NCBI GenBank assembly: GCA_958436995.1
Contig: CAUBMI010000021.1
Coordinates: 1-29,880 of the forward strand
Length of the DNA stretch: 29,880 bases
From: an uncultured Collinsella sp.
GTDB lineage: Bacteria > Actinomycetota > Coriobacteriia > Coriobacteriales > Coriobacteriaceae
Direction: 5' to 3'
Below the pieces are notes generated by a model, which searched no databases, was not told the origin of the DNA, and saw only the letters and a list, made by a program, of their open reading frames with translations. Numbering within the stretch: the first letter of the stretch is position 1; every line of letters starts with the position of its first letter. The position numbers were made by a program, and so were the translations under genes. Below, piece by piece: positions 9,470 through 17,068 of the stretch.

Positions 9470-10330
9470 ATGAACACCGATATGTCTCGTCGTCAGTTTG
9501 TTGGTCTAGCCGGCTCGCTCGCCGCGGTGCTTGGCCTTGGTCTTGTCGGTTGCGGCGGTGGTGCTGGCAAGGGCTCCGCTGCTGGCTCTGCCGCGGCCAA
9601 GGATGTGAAGGGCGCCGCGGAGTCCAAGAAGCTCGTGGTGGGCTTTGATAAGTCCTATCCTCCGTACGGCTTTGTGGGCAACGATGGCGAGTACACCGGC
9701 TTTGATCTCGATCTGGCCAAGGCTGTTGCCGATAAGCAGGGCTGGGAGGTCAAATACGAGGCCATCGACTGGGACGCCAAGGATACGCTGCTCAACTCCG
9801 GCGCCATCAACTGCATCTGGAACGGCTTTACCATGGAGGGTCGCGAGGACGACTACACGTTCTCCGAGCCGTACATGCTCAACGAGCAGGTGCTCGTGGT
9901 CAAGAAGGATGCGGGCATCAAGAGCTGGGATGATCTTGCCGGCAAGACGGTGATCACCCAGACCGATTCCGCTGCTCAGGACGTGCTCGAGGGCGATCAG
10001 AAGGATCTGGCGGCGACGTTTGCCACGCTCGACACCATCGGCGAGTACAACACGGCCTTTATGCAGCTCGAGAGTGGTGCGGTCGACGCCGTGGCTTGCG
10101 ACCTTTCGATTGCCCAGTATCAGCTTGCCGCCAAGCCCGATGCCTATACGCAGCTTGATAAGCCGCTGTCCAGCGAGCACTATGCCGTCGGCTTTAAGAA
10201 GGGCGACACCAAGTCGGCCGACGCCGTGACCGAGTCGCTCAAGGCGCTCTATGAGGACGGTACGGTCAAGGACCTGTGCGACAAGTATGCGAGCTACGGT
10301 CTATCCTTCGACAATTGGGTCTTGAAATAG
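9470..10330 (+). CDS. amino-acid ABC transporter substrate-binding lipoprotein
   Basis: This is a family 3 extracellular solute-binding protein of 286 residues. The N-terminus has a twin-arginine-like SRRQFVGL, a hydrophobic stretch and the lipobox LVGC, then a Gly/Ala/Ser linker, so it is probably a Tat-exported lipoprotein anchored outside the membrane. The mature part shows the family's LVVGFDKSYPPYGF, GFDLDLAKAVA, GFTMEGRE and YAVGFKKGD blocks. It would bind a polar amino acid; the specificity cannot be read. The ATG at 9470 follows AAGGGAGA. The permease and ATPase lie downstream, separated by structured repeats. Confidence 0.92.
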   Translation: MNTDMSRRQFVGLAGSLAAVLGLGLVGCGGGAGKGSAAGSAAAKDVKGAAESKKLVVGFDKSYPPYGFVGNDGEYTGFDLDLAKAVADKQGWEVKYEAIDWDAKDTLLNSGAINCIWNGFTMEGREDDYTFSEPYMLNEQVLVVKKDAGIKSWDDLAGKTVITQTDSAAQDVLEGDQKDLAATFATLDTIGEYNTAFMQLESGAVDAVACDLSIAQYQLAAKPDAYTQLDKPLSSEHYAVGFKKGDTKSADAVTESLKALYEDGTVKDLCDKYASYGLSFDNWVLK

Positions 10331-10433
10331 CGGCTTTCCCAGGCATCCGATTTTGCCGTTCAAACCGTCGCTTGCGTACATTTAGTACGCGGCGCTCCTC
10401 TTTCACGGCAAACTCGGGCACCTGGAAAACCCG
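10331..10433. repeat. structured intergenic element, copy A
   Basis: The core at 10361-10404 (starting CAAACCGTCGCTTGCGTAC, ending GCTCCTCTTTC) recurs at 11206-11248. The core has an apical hairpin GCGTAC/GTACGC. The flanks 10331-10359 and 10405-10433 are complementary at 23 of 29 positions, including TTTGCCGT/ACGGCAAA, extending the stem to about 100 nt. It fills the gap between binding protein and permease. Confidence 0.75.
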
Positions 10434-10480
10434 CTTTAGCATTGGGTTCGCTGTTCCGTTACTGTGAAAGAGAGCTTGGG

Positions 10481-11134
10481 TTGTCTATTCAAGTCATGAT
10501 GCAGATGCTTGGCCAGGGATTCTTGGTCAGCTTGCAGCTGTTTGTGCTAACGCTGCTCGGGTCGATTCCGCTGGGAATCCCCGTGGCGTTCATGCGCATG
10601 AGCAAAATTGCGCCGCTTCGCTGGATTGCGCGCATCTACATTTCGGTCATGCGCGGTACGCCGCTCATGCTGCAGATGTTTGCCATCTACTTCGCCCCGT
10701 ACTACGTGTTCGGCATTTCGCTCACGCCCGATTCCAAATGGACGGCGTGCGTTGTGGCGTTCATCATCAACTACGCCGGCTACTTTGCCGAGATCTATCG
10801 CTCGGGCTTGCAGTCCATTCCGCGCGGACAATACGAGGCAGCCGAGGTGCTGGGCTATTCGCGTCTGCAGACATTTTTGTACATTGTGATGCCGCAAGTC
10901 GCCAAGCGTATTCTGCCGGCGATGGGCAACGAGATCATCACGCTGGTCAAGGACACTTCGCTGGCGTTTGCCATCGGCGTGGGGGAGATGTTCTCGACGG
11001 CCAAGGCGCTGGTTGCCTCGCAAGTGAGCATGGTGCCGTTTGCGATTGCGGCGCTGATCTACTGGGTCTTTAACTTTGTGGTCGAGATGCTGCTGGGCGC
11101 CGCCGAAAAGAAGCTGGACTATTATCATGACTAG
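10481..11134 (+). CDS. amino-acid ABC transporter permease
   Basis: This is a polar amino-acid permease of the HisM/GlnP type with about five membrane segments. The cytoplasmic coupling loop that touches the ATPase is visible as YEAAEVLGYSRLQTFLYIVMP (EAA-x3-G motif), and RGTPLMLQ is another family signature. I take the TTG at 10481 as start because AAAGAGAG lies about seven bases upstream, giving 217 residues. The ATGs at 10496 or 10499 are alternatives, and the frame is open to 10442 inside the upstream repeat. It completes a binding protein-permease-ATPase transporter. Confidence 0.9.
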   Translation: MSIQVMMQMLGQGFLVSLQLFVLTLLGSIPLGIPVAFMRMSKIAPLRWIARIYISVMRGTPLMLQMFAIYFAPYYVFGISLTPDSKWTACVVAFIINYAGYFAEIYRSGLQSIPRGQYEAAEVLGYSRLQTFLYIVMPQVAKRILPAMGNEIITLVKDTSLAFAIGVGEMFSTAKALVASQVSMVPFAIAALIYWVFNFVVEMLLGAAEKKLDYYHD

Positions 11135-11140
11135 ATCGTT

Positions 11141-11162
11141 CCGCCGTTCTAGCGAACGGCGG
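11141..11162. repeat. short hairpin after the permease
   Basis: CCGCCGTT (11141-11148) pairs with AACGGCGG (11155-11162) around a 6-base loop, six bases past the permease stop. It has no T-tail and is probably an mRNA-stabilising or attenuating structure. Confidence 0.6.
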
Positions 11163-11169
11163 ACTGCTC

Positions 11170-11284
11170 GACGCTGCGCGCGTGCCTGACGGCCAATCTG
11201 CTCCTCAAACCGTCGCTTGCGTACAGAAGTACGCGGCGCTCCTCTTTCGAAGCACATTGTCTCGTCAGCCACACGCTCGCTGAC
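11170..11284. repeat. structured intergenic element, copy B
   Basis: The core at 11206-11248 is nearly identical to copy A (10361-10404), differing mainly in the apical loop. The flanks 11170-11205 and 11249-11284 differ from those of copy A but are again self-complementary: TGCT, CTGACG and GTG blocks pair across the core with small bulges. It lies between permease and ATPase. Confidence 0.7.
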
Positions 11285-11307
11285 TTCTCAAACACATGGA
11301 GGTTCCC

Positions 11308-12072
11308 GTGTCCGGAACGGTAATGATGATAACGAACGCGCGCAAGGCGTTTGGCGGCAATGAGGTGCTCAAGGATATCTCGCTCGAGGTAAAGCGCGGC
11401 GAGGTCGTGGCGATTATCGGGCCTTCGGGCGGCGGTAAGTCCACGCTGCTGCGCTGCGCCACGCTGCTCGAGACGCTCGATGGTGGCTCGCTCTCGTTTG
11501 GCGACCTTGCGGTTGCGACGGATGCGGGATCGGGTGCGGTCTATGCGAAGGGAGATGTTCCCAAGCAAGCGCGTTCGCGTTTTGGTCTGGTGTTTCAGAA
11601 CTACAACCTGTTCCCGCACTATACGGTGATGAAAAACATCACCGATGCTCCGATTCGCGTGCTCAAGCGCCCGCGTGAGCAGGCGGAGGCGCGTGCGCTT
11701 GAGTTGATCGCGCAGATGGGGCTTACGGGCAATGAGAACAAGGTGCCATGTGAGCTTTCGGGCGGCCAGCAGCAGCGCGTGAGTATTGCCCGCGCCCTGG
11801 CGCTCGACCCGGAAATCTTGTTCTTTGATGAGCCGACCTCGGCGCTCGATCCAGAGTTGACGGCCGAGGTGCTGCGCGTCATTAAAGACCTCGCCGCGCA
11901 GAATATGACGATGGTGATCGTGACCCATGCGATGCAGTTTGCGCGCGATGTTGCCGACCGCGTGGTCTTTATGGACGGCGGCCGCATTGTCGAGGAGGGT
12001 CCTGCCGAGCAGGTTATCGACCATCCGCGTGAGCAGCGCACCCGTGAGTTCTTGAGCCGTATCGAGAGCTAG
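11308..12072 (+). CDS. amino-acid ABC transporter ATP-binding protein
   Basis: This is the ATPase of the polar amino-acid transporter, 254 residues. Walker A GPSGGGKS is at residues 38-45, signature LSGGQQQR at 150-157, Walker B LFFDEP from 171 (Asp174, Glu175), D-loop SALDPE and H-loop VTHAM. A modest insertion around residues 65-90 (DAGSGAVYAKGDVPKQARSR) is longer than in typical GlnQ. The GTG at 11308 has GGAGG five bases upstream. The in-frame ATG at 11296 overlaps that ribosome site and is less likely. It ends the transporter operon before a clear terminator. Confidence 0.93.
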   Translation: MSGTVMMITNARKAFGGNEVLKDISLEVKRGEVVAIIGPSGGGKSTLLRCATLLETLDGGSLSFGDLAVATDAGSGAVYAKGDVPKQARSRFGLVFQNYNLFPHYTVMKNITDAPIRVLKRPREQAEARALELIAQMGLTGNENKVPCELSGGQQQRVSIARALALDPEILFFDEPTSALDPELTAEVLRVIKDLAAQNMTMVIVTHAMQFARDVADRVVFMDGGRIVEEGPAEQVIDHPREQRTREFLSRIES

Positions 12073-12093
12073 ACTCAACTATATATTGAGATG

Positions 12094-12135
12094 AAGCCGT
12101 CGCAGGTCTTATGGTCTGCGGCGGCTTTTATTTGT
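12094..12135 (+). terminator. intrinsic terminator after the ABC operon
   Basis: A 12-bp stem (12094-12105 with 12116-12127, one G-T wobble) is followed by TTTATTTG. Confidence 0.85.
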
Positions 12136-12138
12136 ATC

Positions 12139-12369
12139 GATGGGGTTTAATAATCCTCTCGCCTGCTCGCCCCATCCTCTCGCCGCCTGTATTCATACGT
12201 GCGCCGAAAGGTATGCATGGACAGCCGCCCGTGAGGGTAGGGTGGTGGCATAGGACATTTGGAGGGTGAGTCGGCTCGGCTGCCGACCATGCTGCTCCCG
12301 GGACGGCACCGACCGCGAACCCTCCCCGTTGGCGTCGCGCCTTGCGCGCGGCCCTGCAAGGAGGTCATC
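12139..12369 (+). promoter_or_regulatory. structured leader of the EF-G-like gene
   Basis: This 231-bp gap holds several nested complementarities: GATGGGG/CCCCATC (12139-12145, 12170-12176), CATAC/GTATG near 12196-12217, GGAGGGT/ACCCTCC (12261-12267, 12319-12325) enclosing GTCGGC/GCCGAC (12270-12275, 12282-12287), and CCTTGC/GCAAGG (12340-12345, 12356-12361). The last one covers part of the ribosome binding site. CCTCTCGCC is directly repeated at 12154 and 12176. It does not match a riboswitch class I can name. A regulatory role is inferred only from the structure. Confidence 0.4.
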
Positions 12370-14445
12370 ATGGGTGCTCCCAAGACCGGTAACGTAAGGA
12401 ACGTGGTGCTCGTAGGCCAAGGCGGGGTGGGCAAGACTTCACTCGCCGAGGCCATGCTCCACCTTTCCGGCAAGACCGCCCGCCTGGGCGGCCACGACGG
12501 CACCAAGCCCACGCTCGACTATGACCCTGAAGAGGTCAAGCGTGCATTTTCCATCTCGACGACCATTGCGCCGATCGACTGGAAGGGCGCGCGCATCAAC
12601 GTGCTCGATGCCCCGTGCTATCCCGATTTTATCGGCGACGCCTATGCCGCGATGAGCGTCTGCGAGACGGCTCTGTTTGTTGTCGACGCCGAGGCCGGCC
12701 CGCAGCCTACGACGGTTAAGCTCTGGTATGCCGCCGAGGACCTGCGCCTGGCGCGCGCGGTGTTCGTAAACCGTCTGTCGCGTTCCGAGGCCAGCTTTGC
12801 GACCACGATGGACCTGCTGCAGGAGCGCTTTGGTACGCGTCTGGGCGCCGTGACCCTTCCCTGGGGCGAGGGCGAGGACTTTGACGGCATTATCGACCTG
12901 GTGCGCATGAAGGCGCGCCATTGCAACGGCGCTGAAGCCGTTGAGTCGGAGATCCCCGAGGAGTATCGTGCCCAGGCCGAGGAGGCCCATGACCATCTGT
13001 GCGAGTTGGTGGCCGAGGCCGACGACGAACTGATGATGAAATACCTGGAAGGCGAGGAGACGCTGACGCAGGAAGAGCTCGAGGGCCTGCTGTCGAAGGC
13101 GATTGCCGAGCGCATCTTTGTGCCGGTCTTTGCGGGCGATTGCATTAAGGAGCAGGGCGTCAACTCGCTGATGGATGACATCGCTACGTACTTCCCGGCG
13201 CCGACGGACTACGGCGAGATGCCGCTCATCGACGGCGATTCGCTCAAGATCTCGAGTGACGATGACCGCCCGGTGGCGTTTGTGTTTAAGACCCTGGCCG
13301 ATCCGCAGCAGGGTCGCATCAGCTTTATCAAGGTGCTGACGGGTACGCTTGAACCGGGCCTTGAGCTGGTCAATGCGCGCACGCGCAAGGGCGAGCGTCT
13401 GGCTCACCTGTATGTGATGTGCGGCCGCGACATGACCGAGGTCGGACACGCGTATGCCGGCGATATCATCGTGGCGCCCAAGCTGGCTGCCGAGACGGGC
13501 GATACGCTCTCGATTACCGGTAAGGTCGAGGCTGCGGCGTTTAAGTTCCCCAACTCGCAGTACCGCATCGCCATTGAGGCCGAGAATCGCGGCGACGAAG
13601 AGAAGCTCTACACGTTTATCGAGAAGGCCTGCAAGGCCGATCCGACCATGAGTATCGACCGCGACGAGGAGACCGGGCAGACCATCATCTCGGCGGTGGG
13701 CGAGGCGCAGGTTTCGGTGCTGCTCAACCGTTTGGAGGACCGTACCAAGGTTGTGGCAAAGAGCGTGCCGATCCGCATTCCGTATCGCGAGACCATCCGC
13801 CGCACGGCAAGCGCCCAGGGTCGCCACAAGAAGCAGACCGGCGGCGCCGGTCAGTACGGCGACTGCTGGCTGCGCGTGGAGCCGCTCATTGGGCCCGACG
13901 GCACGAGCGACGGCTATGAGTTTGTTGACGAGGTCGTGGGCGGCCGCATCCCGCGCTCGCTCATCCCCGCCGTGGACAAGGGCGTCCAGGAGACTATGAA
14001 GGACGGCATCATCGCCGGCTACCCGCTCACGGGCATTCGCGTGGCTGTGTACGATGGCTCGTATCACAGCGTCGACTCCAACGAGATGGCGTTCCGCGCG
14101 GCGGCTCGCATCGGCCTGCGCAAGGCATGCGCCGATGCCGATCCAGTGGTGCTGGAGCCTATCGAGGAAATCACGGTGACGATCCCCGAGAGCTACGCCG
14201 GCGCCGTGATGGGCGACATCTCGGCCTCGCGCGGTCGCGTGACGGGCATGGAGACCGATGAGCGCGGAGACACCGTGGTCATTGCCCAGGCGCCGCTGGC
14301 CGAGCTGACGGATTACTCGACGCGCCTGCGCTCCATCACGCGCGGCACGGGTGACTTTACCATGAAGCCCGCGGGCTATGAGCAGGTGCCCTATGACGTT
14401 CAGGCCAAGCTGGTCGAGCGCTATGAGGAGGGCCGCGCCAAGTAA
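12370..14445 (+). CDS. elongation factor G-like GTPase (EF-G2 type)
   Basis: This 691-residue translational GTPase has the domain order of EF-G. The G1 loop is GQGGVGKTS at residues 16-24. The G3 block reads DAPCYPDF (80-87) where canonical EF-G has DTPGHVDF, so the catalytic histidine is tyrosine. The G4 block is NRLS (134-137) instead of NKMD. Domain IV and C-terminal signatures are present (GAGQYGDCWLRVEP, YAGAVMGDISASRGRV). Such EF-G-like paralogues occur in actinobacteria beside a normal EF-G, and their role is unclear. The ATG at 12370 has a perfect AAGGAGG. A long leader precedes it and a terminator follows. Confidence 0.88.
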   Translation: MGAPKTGNVRNVVLVGQGGVGKTSLAEAMLHLSGKTARLGGHDGTKPTLDYDPEEVKRAFSISTTIAPIDWKGARINVLDAPCYPDFIGDAYAAMSVCETALFVVDAEAGPQPTTVKLWYAAEDLRLARAVFVNRLSRSEASFATTMDLLQERFGTRLGAVTLPWGEGEDFDGIIDLVRMKARHCNGAEAVESEIPEEYRAQAEEAHDHLCELVAEADDELMMKYLEGEETLTQEELEGLLSKAIAERIFVPVFAGDCIKEQGVNSLMDDIATYFPAPTDYGEMPLIDGDSLKISSDDDRPVAFVFKTLADPQQGRISFIKVLTGTLEPGLELVNARTRKGERLAHLYVMCGRDMTEVGHAYAGDIIVAPKLAAETGDTLSITGKVEAAAFKFPNSQYRIAIEAENRGDEEKLYTFIEKACKADPTMSIDRDEETGQTIISAVGEAQVSVLLNRLEDRTKVVAKSVPIRIPYRETIRRTASAQGRHKKQTGGAGQYGDCWLRVEPLIGPDGTSDGYEFVDEVVGGRIPRSLIPAVDKGVQETMKDGIIAGYPLTGIRVAVYDGSYHSVDSNEMAFRAAARIGLRKACADADPVVLEPIEEITVTIPESYAGAVMGDISASRGRVTGMETDERGDTVVIAQAPLAELTDYSTRLRSITRGTGDFTMKPAGYEQVPYDVQAKLVERYEEGRAK

Positions 14446-14482
14446 CGTGTGGCTTTGTCTGCGCCACGCATGTCGATGCAAG

Positions 14483-14515
14483 GGCCGCTCTGGGTGATCC
14501 GGAGCGGCCTTTTTT
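14483..14515 (+). terminator. intrinsic terminator after the EF-G-like gene
   Basis: GGCCGCTC (14483-14490) pairs with GAGCGGCC (14502-14509), followed by six Ts. Confidence 0.9.
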
Positions 14516-14557
14516 GATCCCTAGGGGATTGCAAATCGGTTCTTGTCGTGGGTAGGG

Positions 14558-15523
14558 CTAGTCCCCTGAGGCCTGATTGCGGCCGGTGGCGTAGTCGATC
14601 TGCACATGCGGTTGCAGGTTATAACAGTACACGTGGAAACACAGCGTCTTGCCGTGATCCTCGACCGATTGGGCCTCAAGGCGCACGCCGCGGCAGAGAA
14701 GTTCCTCTTCGTTGTACATGGGCGTGACGCGGTAGAGCACATGGTTGCCCGTGTCGCGGATGTAGTCGAGGATCTGCTCCTCAAAGGGCAGCATGCCCGT
14801 TTCGTTGAGATAACGCGTGCCGGTCAGGAGATTTTTGCGGTTGGCGTTTTCGCCGCAGAGCGACCAAGCGATAAGGTGGCAGCGGTTATAGAGGCTCTGG
14901 CCTGGAATAAAGTCGTAGCGCTGCTGGTGCCATCCGGCGGGGTGGATACGCGAGATATCGCCGCGCTTGCCCTGACCGAGCGATTCGGGTCCTATGCAGG
15001 CGAGTGCTTTGCGGGTACGGCCCAGGCTGTCGAGTTTAGAGAACTTCTTAAAGCAGCCTTCTTCGGTGGCGCGCTCGTATTCATCGAGCGTGAACGACGG
15101 CGTGCCGAGCGAGTGCGTACCATCGGCGCGAAGGGCGACGTAGGGGTTACCGGCGTAGTCGGGAATGCTGGTGAGGTATACGCCGCGCGCGCGGTTGAGG
15201 TCGGGGTTTTCGACCTCGTCGATGGGGGTGGTGGAGCTGTCCTCGGCAACGTTGCCGTTGGTGTCGGTCGTGGCGGATTCGGAGCCATCGCCGGAGTCCT
15301 CGGAGCTCGCTGTTCCCGATTCGAGCCGGGCGACCAAGTCCGCTTCGTCGTCGGTGCGGTTGGGGCTCTCGCTTTGCTTCTCGGCCAAGGCCGCCGCCTG
15401 CTCATCGCTTTGCGGCGACAGCAGCTTGGGCGCCCCGTCGAGCGATCCCGTAAACAGCGCAAATCCCAGCACCACGGCGGTGCCGATGGAAAGTACTTGC
15501 TTGTAGGCGGACTTGCGCGACAT
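14558..15523 (-). CDS. secreted/anchored DNA/RNA non-specific endonuclease
   Basis: This 321-residue protein begins with a basic start and one hydrophobic segment (about residues 10-26), a signal peptide or membrane anchor. A Ser/Glu/Asp-rich linker reaches to about residue 110, followed by a beta-beta-alpha-metal nuclease domain. The catalytic block reads NRCHLIAWSLCGENANRKN, with His216 as general base and Asn228 near the metal site. The classic DRGH is NRCH here, a variant common in Gram-positive DNA-entry-type nucleases. It ends with YNLQPHVQIDYATG, typical of this group. The ATG at 15523 has AGGAG. It may degrade extracellular DNA or take part in uptake; no competence genes are nearby. 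Confidence 0.87.
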   Translation of the reverse strand: MSRKSAYKQVLSIGTAVVLGFALFTGSLDGAPKLLSPQSDEQAAALAEKQSESPNRTDDEADLVARLESGTASSEDSGDGSESATTDTNGNVAEDSSTTPIDEVENPDLNRARGVYLTSIPDYAGNPYVALRADGTHSLGTPSFTLDEYERATEEGCFKKFSKLDSLGRTRKALACIGPESLGQGKRGDISRIHPAGWHQQRYDFIPGQSLYNRCHLIAWSLCGENANRKNLLTGTRYLNETGMLPFEEQILDYIRDTGNHVLYRVTPMYNEEELLCRGVRLEAQSVEDHGKTLCFHVYCYNLQPHVQIDYATGRNQASGD

Positions 15524-15556
15524 GGGGGCTCCTGGTTGTTCGGCTGCGAATCTACC

Positions 15557-15562
15557 AGTCTA
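15557..15562 (-). promoter_or_regulatory. possible extended -10 for the nuclease gene
   Basis: On the minus strand TGCTAGACT forms an extended -10 about 35 bp before the nuclease start. Just upstream of it lies a CGACAG/CTGTCG inverted repeat (15571-15576, 15585-15590) that could be an operator. Confidence 0.35.
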
Positions 15563-15608
15563 GCAGGAGCCGACAGGGGCCGTTCTGTCGAACAAATACT
15601 TAAGATTT

Positions 15609-15637
15609 GGGACAAACACTCCTGATTTATTTGTCCC
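15609..15637. repeat. GGGACAAA/TTTGTCCC hairpin
   Basis: GGGACAAA (15609-15616) pairs with TTTGTCCC (15630-15637) around a 13-base loop, just after the end of the minus-strand LacI gene. It may serve as that gene's terminator or be a REP-type hairpin related to the one at 20013-20041. Confidence 0.55.
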
Positions 15638-15642
15638 GCGGT

Positions 15643-16653
15643 CTAGATCGAGGTGGAGTCGAGCCAGTTGAGCTTGCACTCGAGAATGCGCTGCTCACCG
15701 GGCGTGCTGCTGCCATCAAGCAAGGCGAGCAGCATCTCGGCCGCCTCCCTGCCTTCCTGGTCGACGGGCTCGATGATCGTGGAGACGGTCGGCGTGGTGA
15801 GGTTGGTCCAGTCCTCGCAGTTGAGTCCCAAAAGGCCGATTTGCTGCGGAAGCAGATGGGTCATGGGTTGGAGGGCCTTGTAGACACGGGGAAGTGCCCA
15901 TTGGTTTTGTACGAAGATGAGCGTGCGCTTGGCGGGGTTGAACTTGTATTTAAAGTATTCGGTGAGCTCGTTGATTGACGGCTTGTTGTGATCGATGGGG
16001 ATGGCTTTATAGAGCTGCCCACTCGCAGCCAATGCCTCGGCATATCCCTGAAAACGTTCCATGCGAGTGCGCATTTCGGTCATATTGGCGGCAATGGAGA
16101 AAAAGTCCTCGTAGCCGGCATCGAGAAGCGCCTGCGTGGCATTGTACACGCCGTCGTAGAGGTTGGTTTTGATCCAGCTGGTGCCTGGGCTGTAGATGGC
16201 CGCGTCAAAAAAGACGACGGGCTTGCCGGCGCGCTCGATGCGGTCGTGGACGGCCTTGAAATTTGCCGTGGGCTGGATGATAAAACCATCGACGCCCAGT
16301 GAGAGCATTTTGTCGACATACATGAGCTCGGTCTCGGGGTCGAAATTGCTGGTGCAAACGACCGTCTGGTAGCCCGCGGGGAGCATGACTTGTTCCATGC
16401 CGTTGAGGACGAGGCCCGCCCATTTGTTGGTGTTATCCAAGATGATGATGGCGATGACGTGGGTCTGCTTGCCGGTGAGCGTTTGCGCTTGGGCGTTGGG
16501 AACGTATCCGAGTTCCTTGATGACGCGCGCAATCTTTGCCTGCGTCTTTTCGCTAAGCTTTTCTCGTTTGTCGTTGAGGTAATACGAGACGCTTGCCGTC
16601 GAGGTTCCCGCCTCTCGAGCGACGTCTGCGATCGTAACGCGCTGTTTTGCCAC
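15643..16653 (-). CDS. LacI-family transcriptional regulator (likely sugar-operon regulator)
   Basis: The protein of 336 residues has an N-terminal LacI helix-turn-helix (TIADVAREAGTSTASVSYYLN) and hinge (YVPNAQAQTL), followed by a periplasmic-binding-protein-like effector domain. The GTG at 16653 is chosen because AAGGAG precedes it by five to six bases and LacI proteins normally start just before this motif; the in-frame ATG at 16689 would add 12 atypical residues. It is divergent from the PTS/transketolase operon with 415 bp between starts, so it most likely controls that operon in response to the imported sugar or its phosphate. A candidate operator lies at 16879-16892. Confidence 0.9.
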   Translation of the reverse strand: MAKQRVTIADVAREAGTSTASVSYYLNDKREKLSEKTQAKIARVIKELGYVPNAQAQTLTGKQTHVIAIIILDNTNKWAGLVLNGMEQVMLPAGYQTVVCTSNFDPETELMYVDKMLSLGVDGFIIQPTANFKAVHDRIERAGKPVVFFDAAIYSPGTSWIKTNLYDGVYNATQALLDAGYEDFFSIAANMTEMRTRMERFQGYAEALAASGQLYKAIPIDHNKPSINELTEYFKYKFNPAKRTLIFVQNQWALPRVYKALQPMTHLLPQQIGLLGLNCEDWTNLTTPTVSTIIEPVDQEGREAAEMLLALLDGSSTPGEQRILECKLNWLDSTSI

Positions 16654-17068
16654 AGCGACTCCTTCCGACAGATGAGCATTTTCCAACATGATGACTTTGA
16701 GTCTTGGTGAGGGATGTGCTTTGGTGAGCGACTTTTTCCTTTCATATGAGTATGCAACAAATGCGGTATATGGGTGGGGGCGAAATTTGTGACCGGCATG
16801 CGCATCTGCCGTCTACCGAGAAAATCAAATACTTCTTGACTTTTGAAATCGAGGGTAAAATCGCAGGATTCATTTTTGGTTAAACGCATAACTAAATAGC
16901 GTAACCAACGCTCTGACCTGCGCGTTTACCGAAATAAACTGGCATTAAGAAAAACGAGCACCTATATTGGTCTTGTCGAAAAGACAGCAAGTCCAAACGG
17001 CAGGGGATGCTCCGGAGGCCTCCGCAAACGGTGTCTTGCGCACGCAACTCTATGAAAAGAGGGAAGCA
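16654..17068. promoter_or_regulatory. divergent control region of the LacI gene and PTS operon
   Basis: This 415-bp gap has no credible gene. It holds the candidate operator at 16879-16892, a wider inverted repeat TTGGTTA (16876-16882)/TAACCAA (16902-16908), and GTTTA/TAAAC flanking CCGAAA (16924-16939). It also has a possible -10 TATATT at 16963-16968, a TTGACT at 16836-16841 and TAAAAT at 16856-16861 (spacing only 14). A 12-bp palindrome CGGAGGCCTCCG (17013-17024) lies in the leader. The promoter itself cannot be fixed by eye. Confidence 0.45.
16879..16892. promoter_or_regulatory. LacI-type candidate operator before the PTS operon
   Basis: GTTAAACGCATAAC has perfect GTTA/TAAC half-sites around a central CG, the form used by LacI/GalR repressors. 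Confidence 0.45.

Noticed and set aside
10331..10480. Insertion sequence or small RNA gene with its own promoter
   Set aside because: No transposase, and no convincing promoter for an independent transcript; it is kept only as a structured repeat.
12259..12369. N-terminal extension of the EF-G-like protein
   Set aside because: A perfect AAGGAGG sits six bases before the ATG at 12370 and the G1 loop then lies at the usual distance from the start.
12439..14481. A 680-codon minus-strand open frame opposite the EF-G-like gene
   Set aside because: It is a shadow of biased codon use in the plus-strand GTPase, whose motifs and ribosome site are clear.
15571..15590. SOS/LexA box before the nuclease gene
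   Set aside because: The palindrome CGACAG/CTGTCG does not fit the Gram-positive SOS consensus with CGAAC and GTTCG half-sites.
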